DNA from: JAVBLY01 sp031553035
Lineage (GTDB): Bacteria > Bacillota > Clostridia > Peptostreptococcales > Anaerovoracaceae
DNA: 64,000 nt
Assembly (NCBI GenBank): GCA_031553035.1
Contig: JAVBLY010000005.1
Coordinates: 1 to 64,000, forward strand
Direction: 5' to 3'
The notes under the pieces were generated by a model. The model had not been told where the DNA came from, searched no databases, and was given only the letters and a program-made list of their open reading frames with translations. Below, in pieces: positions 45,482 to 54,369 of the stretch. The position numbers and the translations under genes are program-made. How positions within the stretch are numbered: position 1 is the first letter of the stretch; the number at the start of each line of letters is the position of its first letter.

Positions 45482-45753
45482 ATAATAATTCTACAAGCAT
45501 CATTATAATGGCTGGACAAATTAAATGCAATGCCTAAATACTCATGGTTTTAAATACTCCCGGCTTTTTAAGTATTGCCCACAATGAATAATCTTTGACT
45601 AATTGAGTCACCTGTCCGGCAATAACGGAATCAAGGCTCAATGAATATCAGTCATGTGGTTCTCCATCGCGGGAATATTCAATAACACATAATTGGCGGA
45701 TAAATTGAAAAACCCCCAAATGTGATAACCGGAATAAATATGTTAAAAAAAAA
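45482..45753. other. Gap between tRNA-Leu and the next kinase promoter
   Basis: I see no gene here. The stretch near the tRNA 5' end would hold its own promoter on the minus strand, but no clear consensus box stands out. The rest is AT-rich without long repeats. Confidence 0.45.
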
Positions 45754-45780
45754 TTGACTATAAAGCTAGGTAGGTATAAT
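45754..45780 (+). promoter_or_regulatory. Sigma-70-type promoter of the membrane hybrid kinase
   Basis: TTGACT (45754-45759) and TATAAT (45775-45780) are separated by 15 bp, slightly shorter than the usual 17. Transcription would start near 45787, giving a leader of about 60 nt before the GTG at 45846. Confidence 0.6.
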
Positions 45781-45845
45781 ATTTAAGTGTAGGTAGAAAG
45801 TGAGTGGAACTTGTTTCCATTTTAAAATTACGGGGGGACTTGCAT

Positions 45846-47969
45846 GTGTTGAGACTCATATGCTTAGTACTGGTCATTGCAGGGGTAATTCTAGCCATTA
45901 TAGGTTTCATTACTTATAATAAAATTTTAAAATACTCTGTTAAAAATATTATTAAACTGCCACTTCATTATAATGCGATCAAAAATGCAATCAGGTTAAT
46001 GATAGTTTTTTTTGTCATCGGTTTTATCATAGGCGGTGTAGATGTTTTCTCGAATATAGATATCGCTCCCATGTTTTATTTTGTCATAATCGTATTCTTC
46101 GTAGCAGCTGTTTTTATGGATCTATTGATATTTCATATGTATACTTTGACAAAAACATTGGTAAAAAAAAGTGAAGATTTGAACGATGCCTTTTCTGAAA
46201 TCGAAAAGAACAATATTGAACTGCAGGCCGAGGTCGACTCTCAAGTTGGCGAGATCATCGGAAGAGATAATTTACTTCATTGCGTGAACAGGGTTGCCGC
46301 AAATCTCCTCTCTTTGAATATTGATAAATTCGATGATACGGTTATAGCATGCCTGGAAGATCTAGGGGGGGCTACGGCCTCAGACAGGATCACAGTATGG
46401 AAAAATTTTGAAAAGGACAGTCGGCTGCACTGCAAAAAAATATATGTATGGAGAAGCAATACATGCAACTGCAAACCGGAGTCGGTATATAGCGAAATAC
46501 CTTATGACGATTTTATGATGGACTGGAAGCAGATATTAGCCAGTGGCAAGAATATTTCCGGGATGGTGAAGAATATGGACGATATGGAACGGGAGGTAAT
46601 AGTGCCTGACGGAATCCTGTCAGTGCTCATTGTCCCTTTGTTTTTACAAGGGCATTTCTGGGGATATATAGGGTTTGACGATTGCAAAGAAGAAAGAACA
46701 TTCACTGACTTTCAAAGTGGAATGCTCAAATCCGCCGGTGTTATGATCGCAACCGCATTACATCAGAACGAGAATATACAAAAGCTTATGAAGGCCAGGG
46801 AAGAAGCGTTATCCAGCACTAAATCAAAGAGTGAATTTTTGTCAAATATGAGCCACGAAATAAGAACTCCCATCAATGCCATAACCGGGATGACCAGTAT
46901 AGCACTGAAATCCGACAGCATAGAGAAAACAAAAGAATGTCTGGAAAAAATAGATGCTTCGTCCAGTCAGTTACTTGCTCTGATCAATGATATTTTGGAC
47001 ATCAGCAAGATAGAAGCCGGGAAAATGGAATTGGTCAATGAAACCTTCGACCTTTTTAAAACAATATCAAATGTAAAGCTCATATCTGAAGTCAAAGCCG
47101 CAGAAAAAAAACAGGATTTCAAACTTGCTATAGCGGATAATGTTCCCAGATTTATAAAGGGTGATTCAGTAAGGATCAGTCAGGTACTTCTGAATTTGCT
47201 TTCGAATGCAATAAAGTTTACAGACGAAAAAGGAGAAATTTCTCTGAGTGTAAAAAGTTCCGATACTTATGACAGTGGAGATAAATATATTATCAGGGCT
47301 GAAGTTACCGATAACGGAATAGGCATTCCCGAAGAGCTGCAGGCTCATTTGTTTGACGCATTCGAACAGGCGGAAAAAACAACTTCAAGAAGGTTCGGAG
47401 GCACCGGCCTGGGACTTACCATCAGTAAGCAAATAACCAATCTGATGGGCGGAGATATTATTGTAAAGAGTGAAGTTGGCGTGGGAAGTACGTTTACAGC
47501 AATTTTTAAAATGGAAAAAGGTTTTGAAAGTGATCTTTCTGAAATCAGCACAATAGCTGATGTTGTAGTTGAGAAAGAATATGAACTGTCAGGGCGATCG
47601 ACCATGATCGTAGATGATATCGAAATAAATCGTGATATCGTAGAGAGCATACTCAGTGAGAAGGATATGAAAGTGTATTGTTTTGAAAACGGAAAAGACG
47701 CAGTTGATGCTTTTCGCGTGAATCCGGTGAAATATGAACTTATTCTCATGGATATCCATATGCCGCTTATGGACGGGTATGAGGCGACCAGACAGATACG
47801 GGCTATGGATAACGGATATGGCAGTAAGGTGCCCATAATAGCCATGACGGCAAACGCGTTTGATGAAGATATAAAAAAATGCAAAGCTGTTGGAATGAAT
47901 GACCATATTGCAAAGCCGATTGATTACGACAGGATGTTCAAGCTGATGAATCATTATTTAAACCGTTGA
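45846..47969 (+). CDS. Membrane hybrid histidine kinase with GAF domain
   Basis: The protein has 707 residues from the GTG at 45846, which sits 8 nt after GGGGGG; an upstream GTG at 45804 gives a 14-residue longer form without such a site. Three N-terminal helices (about 3-27, 52-73, 80-104) are followed by a coiled coil, a GAF domain (about 150-300), HisKA (NMSHEIRTPINA), HATPase (GTGLGLTISKQ) and a receiver with phospho-Asp in LILMDIHMPLMDG. No HPt or output domain is present. The membrane helices have no large periplasmic loop, so the signal may be detected in the membrane or by GAF. Confidence 0.92.
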   Translation: MLRLICLVLVIAGVILAIIGFITYNKILKYSVKNIIKLPLHYNAIKNAIRLMIVFFVIGFIIGGVDVFSNIDIAPMFYFVIIVFFVAAVFMDLLIFHMYTLTKTLVKKSEDLNDAFSEIEKNNIELQAEVDSQVGEIIGRDNLLHCVNRVAANLLSLNIDKFDDTVIACLEDLGGATASDRITVWKNFEKDSRLHCKKIYVWRSNTCNCKPESVYSEIPYDDFMMDWKQILASGKNISGMVKNMDDMEREVIVPDGILSVLIVPLFLQGHFWGYIGFDDCKEERTFTDFQSGMLKSAGVMIATALHQNENIQKLMKAREEALSSTKSKSEFLSNMSHEIRTPINAITGMTSIALKSDSIEKTKECLEKIDASSSQLLALINDILDISKIEAGKMELVNETFDLFKTISNVKLISEVKAAEKKQDFKLAIADNVPRFIKGDSVRISQVLLNLLSNAIKFTDEKGEISLSVKSSDTYDSGDKYIIRAEVTDNGIGIPEELQAHLFDAFEQAEKTTSRRFGGTGLGLTISKQITNLMGGDIIVKSEVGVGSTFTAIFKMEKGFESDLSEISTIADVVVEKEYELSGRSTMIVDDIEINRDIVESILSEKDMKVYCFENGKDAVDAFRVNPVKYELILMDIHMPLMDGYEATRQIRAMDNGYGSKVPIIAMTANAFDEDIKKCKAVGMNDHIAKPIDYDRMFKLMNHYLNR

Positions 47970-48020
47970 CATTAAATCTATTGACATCGTAAAGTCAATG
48001 CATTAATATCTAATTAAATA

Positions 48021-48098
48021 ACGGGGAGGCTAAACGCCTGAGAGGGAGCATACGCTCCGACCCATATAACCTGATGCGGATAATGCCGCCGTAGGGAC
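48021..48098 (+). ncRNA. TPP riboswitch
   Basis: The conserved thi-box features are present: GGGG near 48023, CTGAGAGGG near 48040, the ACCTGATGCGGATAATGCC core (48069-48087) and the closing GTAGGGA (48091-48097). It controls the ABC operon that starts at 48151. Thiamine pyrophosphate binding is expected to turn the operon off through the terminator that follows directly. Confidence 0.97.
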
Positions 48099-48117
48099 CA
48101 TAAGGAATTTGGTTTAT

Positions 48118-48150
48118 ACCGCATCATATTGATTGGTGCGGTTTTATTTT
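48118..48150 (+). terminator. Riboswitch-controlled terminator with competing antiterminator
   Basis: ACCGCATCA (48118-48126) pairs with TGGTGCGGT (48134-48142) through nine pairs, followed by TTTTATTTT. The 5' arm CCGCATCA is also a perfect 8-bp complement of TGATGCGG (48072-48079) in the aptamer core, so the aptamer fold and the antiterminator compete. The T run ends directly before the ATG at 48151, so the same structure may also affect ribosome access. Confidence 0.85.
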
Positions 48151-48927
48151 ATGAAAAAGTCGATCAAACGCAACTACATACTGCCGGGTGCATTGCTTGC
48201 TGCCATCCTGATAATATGGGAACTTGCCGTGAAAATAAGCGGTACTCCCATATACATTCTGCCTGCTCCGTCTGACATTGGAGCCGCTCTGGTCCGGGAT
48301 TTTGGAAAGTTAATAGCTGAAAGTGCAGTTACCATGGAGGAAACTCTTTTGGGAATGACAATAGCCATTGGACTTGGAATGATAGGTGCTCTTCTAATGG
48401 ACAGATTCGGCATCATGAAAGATGCAGTATATCCTCTGCTGGTAATAAGCCAGGCTATACCTGTCATTGTCCTGGCACCGATATTTATCATCTATCTGGG
48501 ATTTGGCATGGCTCCCAAAGTTCTGACCGTCATACTTATGTGCTTTTTCCCGATAATCGTTACATTTACGGACGGTCTTGGCAGGGTGGACGAAAGACTG
48601 ACAAATCTGGCAAGGTCCTATGGTGCAAACAGCCTTCAGGTATACAGCATTATAAAAATACCTGCAGCTGCCGATTCACTTTTCTCGGGGATGAAGATAG
48701 CTGCTACTTACAGTGTCACAGGAGCTGTAGTAGGAGAGTGGCTGTCGTCGGACAGCGGTCTTGGGTACTATATGCTTGTCACAAAAAACGGATATATGCT
48801 GGACAAAATGTTTGCCAGTATTTTTATTGTAGTAGTGTTATCGTTGTTAATGAATGCTCTGGTCAGGCTGATAAGATATTTTGTTTTACCGGGCATGAGA
48901 CAGAAAAGGGGTAAAGATGAGAATTAA
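48151..48927 (+). CDS. thiX: ABC permease for a thiamine precursor (ThiX-like)
   Basis: This 258-residue permease has six helices and belongs to the SsuC/TauC/ThiX group. The conserved coupling motif is at about 140-160 (LARSYGANSLQVYSIIKIPAAADSLF region). The chosen ATG excludes six codons that lie within the riboswitch terminator. Under a TPP riboswitch, the likely cargo is a pyrimidine precursor (HMP or formyl-aminopyrimidine). The stop overlaps the start of the binding-protein gene by 11 bp. Confidence 0.88.
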   Translation: MKKSIKRNYILPGALLAAILIIWELAVKISGTPIYILPAPSDIGAALVRDFGKLIAESAVTMEETLLGMTIAIGLGMIGALLMDRFGIMKDAVYPLLVISQAIPVIVLAPIFIIYLGFGMAPKVLTVILMCFFPIIVTFTDGLGRVDERLTNLARSYGANSLQVYSIIKIPAAADSLFSGMKIAATYSVTGAVVGEWLSSDSGLGYYMLVTKNGYMLDKMFASIFIVVVLSLLMNALVRLIRYFVLPGMRQKRGKDEN

Positions 48928-49927
48928 GAGAAGTAGATTAAGTAAGTTATTGGCATTGTCAGTTACCTTGATAATGGTGTTCTCGCTGGCCGCATGCGGA
49001 GCAAGCGAAGAACAAAGCGGAAAAGGTCTGGAGAAAGTCACGCTGATCCTGGATTACGTGCCAAATACCAACCACACTGGTTTTTATGTGGCAAAATCAA
49101 AGGGCTGGTTCGAAGAGGCAGGACTGGATGTTGAGATAATCGAGCCCGGTGATAACAGCGTCACTACGCTCATTGCCGCCGGCAAAGGAGATTTTGGAAT
49201 CAGCTTTCAGGAAGATGTCACATATGCCCGCACTATGAAAGATCCGATGCCGATAAAGGCGATCGCTACGGTTATCCAGCATAATACATCAGGTTTTGCA
49301 TCGGTCAAAGATAAAAATATTACCAGCCCGAAAAACTTCGAAAACAAGACTTATGCAGGCTGGGGTTCACCGTCGGAAGAGTCAGTCATAGAGGCTGTCA
49401 TGAGAAAAGACGGCGCTGATTTTGATAAAACGAAGATAACTGTTTCAGATGGTTCCGGATATGAGCTGCTGAAAGACAAAGTGGACTATATGTGGTTCTT
49501 CTGGGCATGGGACGGCATTGCAGCACAGAGGGCCGGTATGGATCTCAATTATTTTGAAGTCAGAGACTTTGATGACAGACTGGATTATTATACTCCGGTC
49601 ATAATAGCATCAGAAGAAAAAATCAAAAGAGATCCCGAAACCGCAAAGAAATTTTTGACAGCTTCGAAAAAAGGATATGAGTACAGCATAGAAAATCCTG
49701 ATGAGTCTGCTGAGATCCTTCATTCGTATGCAGATACATATGACATAGAAATGCTCAAAGAATCCCAAAAATACCTTGCTGATAAATATATTGACGATGC
49801 GGAATACTGGGGTGTGATGAAAGATGAGGTCTGGAACAGATATACAGAATTCATGGTAGAAAACGGGTTGATAGAAAAGAAAATCTCGGCAAAAGAGTGT
49901 TACACAAATGAATTTCTCACTCAATGA
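48917..49927 (+). CDS. thiY: Thiamine-precursor ABC substrate-binding lipoprotein (ThiY-like)
   Basis: This 336-residue NMT1/THI5-like binding protein has a lipoprotein signal with lipobox LAAC, so the mature protein starts at Cys27. The NTNHTGFYVAKSKGWF motif near residues 50-65 is typical of HMP and formyl-aminopyrimidine binders. WFFWAWDGIAAQRAG and other aromatics suit pyrimidine stacking. It operates with the permease and the ATPase encoded around it. The exact ligand cannot be decided from sequence. Confidence 0.92.
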   Translation: MRIKRSRLSKLLALSVTLIMVFSLAACGASEEQSGKGLEKVTLILDYVPNTNHTGFYVAKSKGWFEEAGLDVEIIEPGDNSVTTLIAAGKGDFGISFQEDVTYARTMKDPMPIKAIATVIQHNTSGFASVKDKNITSPKNFENKTYAGWGSPSEESVIEAVMRKDGADFDKTKITVSDGSGYELLKDKVDYMWFFWAWDGIAAQRAGMDLNYFEVRDFDDRLDYYTPVIIASEEKIKRDPETAKKFLTASKKGYEYSIENPDESAEILHSYADTYDIEMLKESQKYLADKYIDDAEYWGVMKDEVWNRYTEFMVENGLIEKKISAKECYTNEFLTQ

Positions 49928-49951
49928 AAATTATGTTGCAAGGATATTTGT

Positions 49952-50656
49952 ATGAAGATCAAAATAGAAAAACTTAATATAAGGTTTGACGGGGAGATGA
50001 TCCTTGAGGATTTTCATTTGGATGTGGAAGAAAAAGAATTTGTAACCATTCTCGGCAGATCAGGAAGCGGAAAAACCACACTTCTTAATACTATTTCCGG
50101 CACGGTGATACCCGATGAAGGCGTAGTATTGGCAGATGGAAAGAAAGTCACGGGAATATCGTCCCACGTCGCATATATGCCTCAGGACGATCTTCTTCTC
50201 CCGTGGAAAAATGTCCTTGATAATGTTACACTGTATGGGAGGATCAACGGCGAAAAGAAGGATGCCAGACATGTCGCCGAAAAAGAGATGGAAGCATTTG
50301 GTTTAAGAGGATATGAAAAGAAGTATCCAAATGAACTGTCGGGAGGGATGAGGCAGAGGGCGGCATTCCTTAGGACAGCTCTTTGCGGGGCGGAAACTTT
50401 GCTTTTGGATGAACCATTTGCATCTCTTGACATTATGACCAGAAAAGATATGCAGAAGTGGCTCCTTAAAATGAAAAGCAGGCTTAACAGGACGGTTCTT
50501 TTGGTGACCCATGATATAGATGAAGCACTTTTTCTGTCGGATCGTGTAATAGTTATATCAGGAAGGCCGGCTGCGATAGAAACGGAATTTGTACTTGACG
50601 GTAGCAAAACTCAAGCAGAAATCAAAGGAGAGATATGGGAAATATTGTCGAATTGA
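49952..50656 (+). CDS. thiZ: Thiamine-precursor ABC ATP-binding protein (ThiZ-like)
   Basis: This 234-residue ATPase has Walker A GRSGSGKTT, Q-loop MPQDDLLLPW, signature LSGGMRQRAAFLR, Walker B LLLDEPFASLD and VTHDIDEA. The LLPW segment after the Q-loop is typical of SsuB/TauB/ThiZ ATPases. It completes the riboswitch-controlled transporter. The next gene starts 22 bp before its stop, so the two are translationally coupled. Confidence 0.93.
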   Translation: MKIKIEKLNIRFDGEMILEDFHLDVEEKEFVTILGRSGSGKTTLLNTISGTVIPDEGVVLADGKKVTGISSHVAYMPQDDLLLPWKNVLDNVTLYGRINGEKKDARHVAEKEMEAFGLRGYEKKYPNELSGGMRQRAAFLRTALCGAETLLLDEPFASLDIMTRKDMQKWLLKMKSRLNRTVLLVTHDIDEALFLSDRVIVISGRPAAIETEFVLDGSKTQAEIKGEIWEILSN

Positions 50657-51276
50657 AAAACATTGAGAACTTCATCATCAGCGATGAGGCGGGAGCAGAA
50701 TACTACGGAGGTTGTGACACCTGGTATGCAGAAAAAAAACACCTTGAGATCGGCAACGGCGCCGCTACCCTGGCCACCATACTTTCATATTATGCACGCA
50801 GCTGGGAATACTTCGATTCTCTCTGCTCATTTGATCCCAAAAAAAAGGATACATTCACTAAATACATGTATGACGTTTTGAGATTTGTTTCGCCGGGTCT
50901 GATCGGTATTATGGCCGGCGATCTTAGAAAAGGCGCCAAAGAATACTCTGAAACAAGAGGGTTCGTATTTACTTCATCGGAGTTTGCCATACCCGGGCCG
51001 AAACTCAATAGACCTGAATACCGGGCAATGACTCAATATATATATGACGGACTGTCCAGAGACATACCCGTCGGGTTCATAAATTTGGGCAGCGGTCATC
51101 TTAAAAATCTGAAGAGCAATCACTGGGTCATCATTGTCAGAATGGATACTGAAAATGGAATGCTAGATGTTATAGACAATGGGAAACTCATGCAGCTCGA
51201 CTTTAAAAAGTGGCTGAAAAAGACTAAAATGGGAGGTTCTCTCGCCATAGTCGAGCCGGAATTCGAAGAAGAATAA
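50635..51276 (+). CDS. C39-peptidase-like protein with catalytic Cys replaced by Asn
   Basis: This 213-residue soluble protein resembles clostridial papain-like/C39-like proteins, in which YGG..W is followed by a GCGPxA catalytic loop. Here the loop is EIGNGAATLATILSYYA, so Asn41 replaces the nucleophile. The HWVIIVRMD (His163) and DNGKLMQLDFKKWL (Asp181) regions are retained. It is therefore probably a pseudoenzyme or a binding protein. AAGGAG precedes the ATG, and it overlaps the thiZ-like gene by 22 bp, so it belongs to the thiamine operon. The homology is inferred from motif order and needs a profile search. Confidence 0.55.
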   Translation: MGNIVELKNIENFIISDEAGAEYYGGCDTWYAEKKHLEIGNGAATLATILSYYARSWEYFDSLCSFDPKKKDTFTKYMYDVLRFVSPGLIGIMAGDLRKGAKEYSETRGFVFTSSEFAIPGPKLNRPEYRAMTQYIYDGLSRDIPVGFINLGSGHLKNLKSNHWVIIVRMDTENGMLDVIDNGKLMQLDFKKWLKKTKMGGSLAIVEPEFEEE

Positions 51277-51288
51277 TACAGGTTTTTC

Positions 51289-51316
51289 TTGTATTACCAA
51301 GTCATAGTGTTATAAT
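51289..51316 (+). promoter_or_regulatory. Promoter of the preTA genes
   Basis: TTGTAT (51289-51294) and TATAAT (51311-51316) are 16 bp apart, in the gap between the thiamine operon and preT. Transcription would start about 95 nt before the TTG start codon. Confidence 0.55.
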
Positions 51317-51418
51317 GAAAAAATAGAAGCAGAGGTATTTTCTGACAGGGCAGTACGTCTGTTTATATGCAATTATTACATAGTTTTTCGTTTGATAAAG
51401 TAAAAGGAGGAATGTGAT

Positions 51419-52702
51419 TTGAGTAAAGTTAAAACCGGGAAATACACCTCCGAAGCTGTTTTAGGCTTCAATCACAGGACCGCTATGGAAGAGGCTGCAA
51501 GATGTCTTTTATGCCATGACGCTCCCTGTAGTGAAGGGTGTCCCGCCGGAACAAATCCGGGAGATTTCATCAGATCTATCCGATTCAGGAATGTTAAAGG
51601 TGCAGTCGATACGATCCGTGAAGGCAATGTCATGGGAGCAACCTGCGCGAAAGTTTGTCCGTATGACAAACTGTGCGAGGAAGCATGCAGCAGATGCGGA
51701 ATTGACAGACCCATAGAGATCGGCAAACTTCAGCGTTATGCCATGGAACAGGAAAAGGCTCTGAAAATGAAGCCTCTCACAGCTCCGGCAAAGAAGCTAA
51801 AAGAAAAAGTGGCTTGTATAGGAGCAGGACCTGCATCACTTGCGTGTGCAGCGGAACTTGCAAAGGCAGGTTACAAAGTTACTATTTTTGAAAAAGAAGC
51901 AAAGGCCGGCGGTGTTTGTTCTTACGGGATAACCGCTTCAAGACTGCCTCAGAAGACAGTTGATCAGGATATCGCAACTGTCAAAGGCCTGGGCGTCAAA
52001 TTTGAATTCGGCAAGGAAATAGGCAAAAAGGTTACGGTAGAAGATCTCCTTAAAGATGATTACGATGCAGTATTCATCGGTGCAGGTCTCTGGAACCCTA
52101 AGAAGCCCCAGATCCCCGGTGCAGAGCTTAAGAATGCAGTTGCCGCAGTGGATTTTCTTAAAGAAGCAAGGAAAAAGAACGGACTTTCCAAGGTCAAGGG
52201 CAAAAGCGTCGTCATCATAGGCGGCGGAGACGTTGCCATCGACTGCGCAGTAGCAGCCAAGCTATCCGGAGCAGAAAAGTCAGCTATCTGGTACAGAAGA
52301 ACTCTGGAAGAAGCTCCAGCAAACATGGATGAGTGGCATTATGCACTTTCACTGGGGATCACTGTCACAACAAATATGGCTCCAGACATGATCGAAGGAG
52401 ACAAGAAAGTACAGTTCGCCAAGTTCAAGGGCAGAGACAAGAAATCCGAAGCGAAAATAGCGGCGGACTACGTAGTATTTGCAATCGGACAGGCTCCCGA
52501 AGATATGACAAAGATATCCGGAACCAAGCTTACAGAAAAAGGAACTATCAAAGCGACCAAGACCGGAAAGACCAATGTTAAAGGCGTATTCGCCGCAGGC
52601 GACATCGTTAACGGAGGCAACACGGTAGTTGAAGCTGTTAAAGAGGGTAAGGATGCAGCTGCCGAGATAGCCTTATATTTAGAAAAGAAAGGGGTGAAAT
52701 AA
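51419..52702 (+). CDS. preT: Dihydropyrimidine dehydrogenase-like NAD(P)H subunit PreT
   Basis: This 427-residue FAD oxidoreductase starts at TTG, 8 nt after a perfect AAGGAGG. An N-terminal iron-sulphur region has CLLCHDAPCSEGCPAG and TCAKVCPYDKLCEEAC. The FAD fold (CIGAGPASLACAAELA) and an NAD(P)H fold (VVIIGGGDVAIDCA) follow, with ATNVKGVFAAGDI near the end. E. coli PreT has similar length. It forms a complex with PreA (52704) that reduces uracil or thymine; the in vivo direction in an anaerobe is not settled by sequence. Confidence 0.9.
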   Translation: MSKVKTGKYTSEAVLGFNHRTAMEEAARCLLCHDAPCSEGCPAGTNPGDFIRSIRFRNVKGAVDTIREGNVMGATCAKVCPYDKLCEEACSRCGIDRPIEIGKLQRYAMEQEKALKMKPLTAPAKKLKEKVACIGAGPASLACAAELAKAGYKVTIFEKEAKAGGVCSYGITASRLPQKTVDQDIATVKGLGVKFEFGKEIGKKVTVEDLLKDDYDAVFIGAGLWNPKKPQIPGAELKNAVAAVDFLKEARKKNGLSKVKGKSVVIIGGGDVAIDCAVAAKLSGAEKSAIWYRRTLEEAPANMDEWHYALSLGITVTTNMAPDMIEGDKKVQFAKFKGRDKKSEAKIAADYVVFAIGQAPEDMTKISGTKLTEKGTIKATKTGKTNVKGVFAAGDIVNGGNTVVEAVKEGKDAAAEIALYLEKKGVK

Positions 52703-52703
52703 G

Positions 52704-53957
52704 ATGACTTTTAAAAAAGACTTATCGATCGATTATTTAGGCGTAAAATGTGAAAATCCATTTTTCCTGTCATCATCACCCGTAGGCGGTAACTATGACA
52801 TGGTTGCAAAATGCTTCGAAGCCGGATGGGGCGGAGTATTCTTCAAAACCATCGGTAAATTCGTAGCAGACGAATGTTCTCCCAGATTTGACAACAACGT
52901 CAAAGAAGGAATGCCTTGGGTCGGATTCAAGAACATGGAGCAGATCTCTGACAAACCGACAGAGCAGAACTTCGAATTTCTCATGAGACTCAAAAGAGAC
53001 TTCCCTGAAAAGGTAATCGTCTCATCTATAATGGGCGAGGGCGAAGACGAGTGGAAGGAACTTGCCAAGATGTCGGAGCAGGCAGGAGCAGACCTGATCG
53101 AAGGTAACTTCTCATGCCCTCAGATGACAACTCACTCCATGGGCTCAGACGTTGGAACTAACCCTGAACTGGTGGAAAGAAACAGTAAGGCTGTAGCCGG
53201 CGCTACAGATATTCCATTCATAGCCAAGATGACTCCGAATATCACTTCAATGGAGATCCCTGCAAGGGCAGCTATGAAAGGCGGAGCCCAGGGAATCTCA
53301 GCTATCAACACAATCAAATCCATCACAAATATAGATCTTGAGAACATGACAGGCATGCCTGTTGTAAACGGAAAATCATCGATTTCAGGTTATTCCGGAG
53401 CTGCTGTTAAGCCTATTGCGTTGAGATTTGCAGCTCAGGTCCTTCAGGATCCGGAGCTCAAGGGAATTCATTTCTCCGGTATCGGCGGAATCGAAACATG
53501 GAGAGACTGTCTCGAGTTCTTCCTTGTAGGATGCAGGAACCTGCAGGTCACAACTGCCATCATGCAGTACGGGTACAGAATCGTTGACGATATGATCAGC
53601 GGACTGTCACACTGGATGGATGAAAGAGGATTCGAGAAACTTGACGATTTCATCGGTATGGCTCTTCCAAATCTGATACCTGCCGAAGAACTTGACAGAG
53701 ATTTCAAGATCCTTCCGGACTTCAATCACAAGACATGTGTCGGCTGCGGGCGATGCTACATATCATGTTATGATGCAGCTCACCAGGCTATCGACTGGGA
53801 TGAGAAGAAAAGACGTCCCGTTCTCAACGATAACTGCGTAGGTTGTCACCTGTGCTTAAATGTTTGTCCCGTTCAGGAATGTATCACACCGGGCGAGATC
53901 GAATGGAAGCCGGGCAGAAAGAAGCATAAGATCGAGATGAAACATCATTACGAATAA
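52704..53957 (+). CDS. preA: Dihydropyrimidine dehydrogenase catalytic subunit PreA
   Basis: This 417-residue FMN enzyme has a dihydroorotate-dehydrogenase-like barrel (about 5-330) with ENPFFLSSSPVGGNYDM and GNFSCPQM, where the cysteine belongs to the active loop. A C-terminal ferredoxin domain has CVGCGRCYISC and CVGCHLCLNVCP, giving two [4Fe-4S] clusters. It starts one base after the preT stop. Electrons from NAD(P)H pass through PreT and these clusters to reduce a pyrimidine. A terminator at 53979 ends the unit. Confidence 0.92.
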   Translation: MTFKKDLSIDYLGVKCENPFFLSSSPVGGNYDMVAKCFEAGWGGVFFKTIGKFVADECSPRFDNNVKEGMPWVGFKNMEQISDKPTEQNFEFLMRLKRDFPEKVIVSSIMGEGEDEWKELAKMSEQAGADLIEGNFSCPQMTTHSMGSDVGTNPELVERNSKAVAGATDIPFIAKMTPNITSMEIPARAAMKGGAQGISAINTIKSITNIDLENMTGMPVVNGKSSISGYSGAAVKPIALRFAAQVLQDPELKGIHFSGIGGIETWRDCLEFFLVGCRNLQVTTAIMQYGYRIVDDMISGLSHWMDERGFEKLDDFIGMALPNLIPAEELDRDFKILPDFNHKTCVGCGRCYISCYDAAHQAIDWDEKKRRPVLNDNCVGCHLCLNVCPVQECITPGEIEWKPGRKKHKIEMKHHYE

Positions 53958-53978
53958 TGACCATCATGTAATCATAAA

Positions 53979-54004
53979 GGGCAGGCCGATCGGTCTGCTC
54001 TTTT
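53979..54004 (+). terminator. Intrinsic terminator after preA
   Basis: GGGCAGGCCG (53979-53988) and CGGTCTGCTC (53991-54000) pair over 10 positions, including G-T pairs, and TTTT follows at 54001. It lies 21 bp after the preA stop. Confidence 0.7.
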
Positions 54005-54044
54005 GATATGATGCAAATGACATTGTAATATGTTAAAATCAAGT

Positions 54045-54308
54045 ATGGAAAAAAACAAGGATGAAGAGGTGTATTATATCTACATGCTGGAATGCGCAGA
54101 CGGAAGCCTCTATACAGGAATAACAAACGACCCGGATAAACGCATAACAAGCCACAACAACGGCAAAGCATCCAAGTATACCCGATCGAGATTGCCGGTT
54201 AAGATGGTTTACAAAGAGGAGGTTCTGGGTAAAGGTAAAGCATTATCACGTGAGAAAGAAATAAAAAAACAAACACGGGCAGAGAAACTTAAAATGCTGA
54301 AAGGATAA
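54045..54308 (+). CDS. GIY-YIG nuclease superfamily protein (YhbQ/UPF0213-like)
   Basis: The protein has 87 residues from the ATG at 54045. A start at 54030 would extend it, and a GTG at 54069 would better match family N-termini (VYYIYMLEC). The GIY-YIG fold is evident in YYIYMLECADGSLYTGITND with conserved tyrosines, KHNNGKASKYTRSRLPVKMVY, and the catalytic glutamate in KALSREKEIKK. Small proteins of this kind are structure-selective or uncharacterised nucleases. It stands upstream of a YtxH-like gene. Confidence 0.85.
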   Translation: MEKNKDEEVYYIYMLECADGSLYTGITNDPDKRITSHNNGKASKYTRSRLPVKMVYKEEVLGKGKALSREKEIKKQTRAEKLKMLKG

Positions 54309-54369
54309 CAGAAAGGATTTGTTTATGAGCTTTTTTTACCAAAGCAAAGAGAGTAACAAGGAGCGTAAC

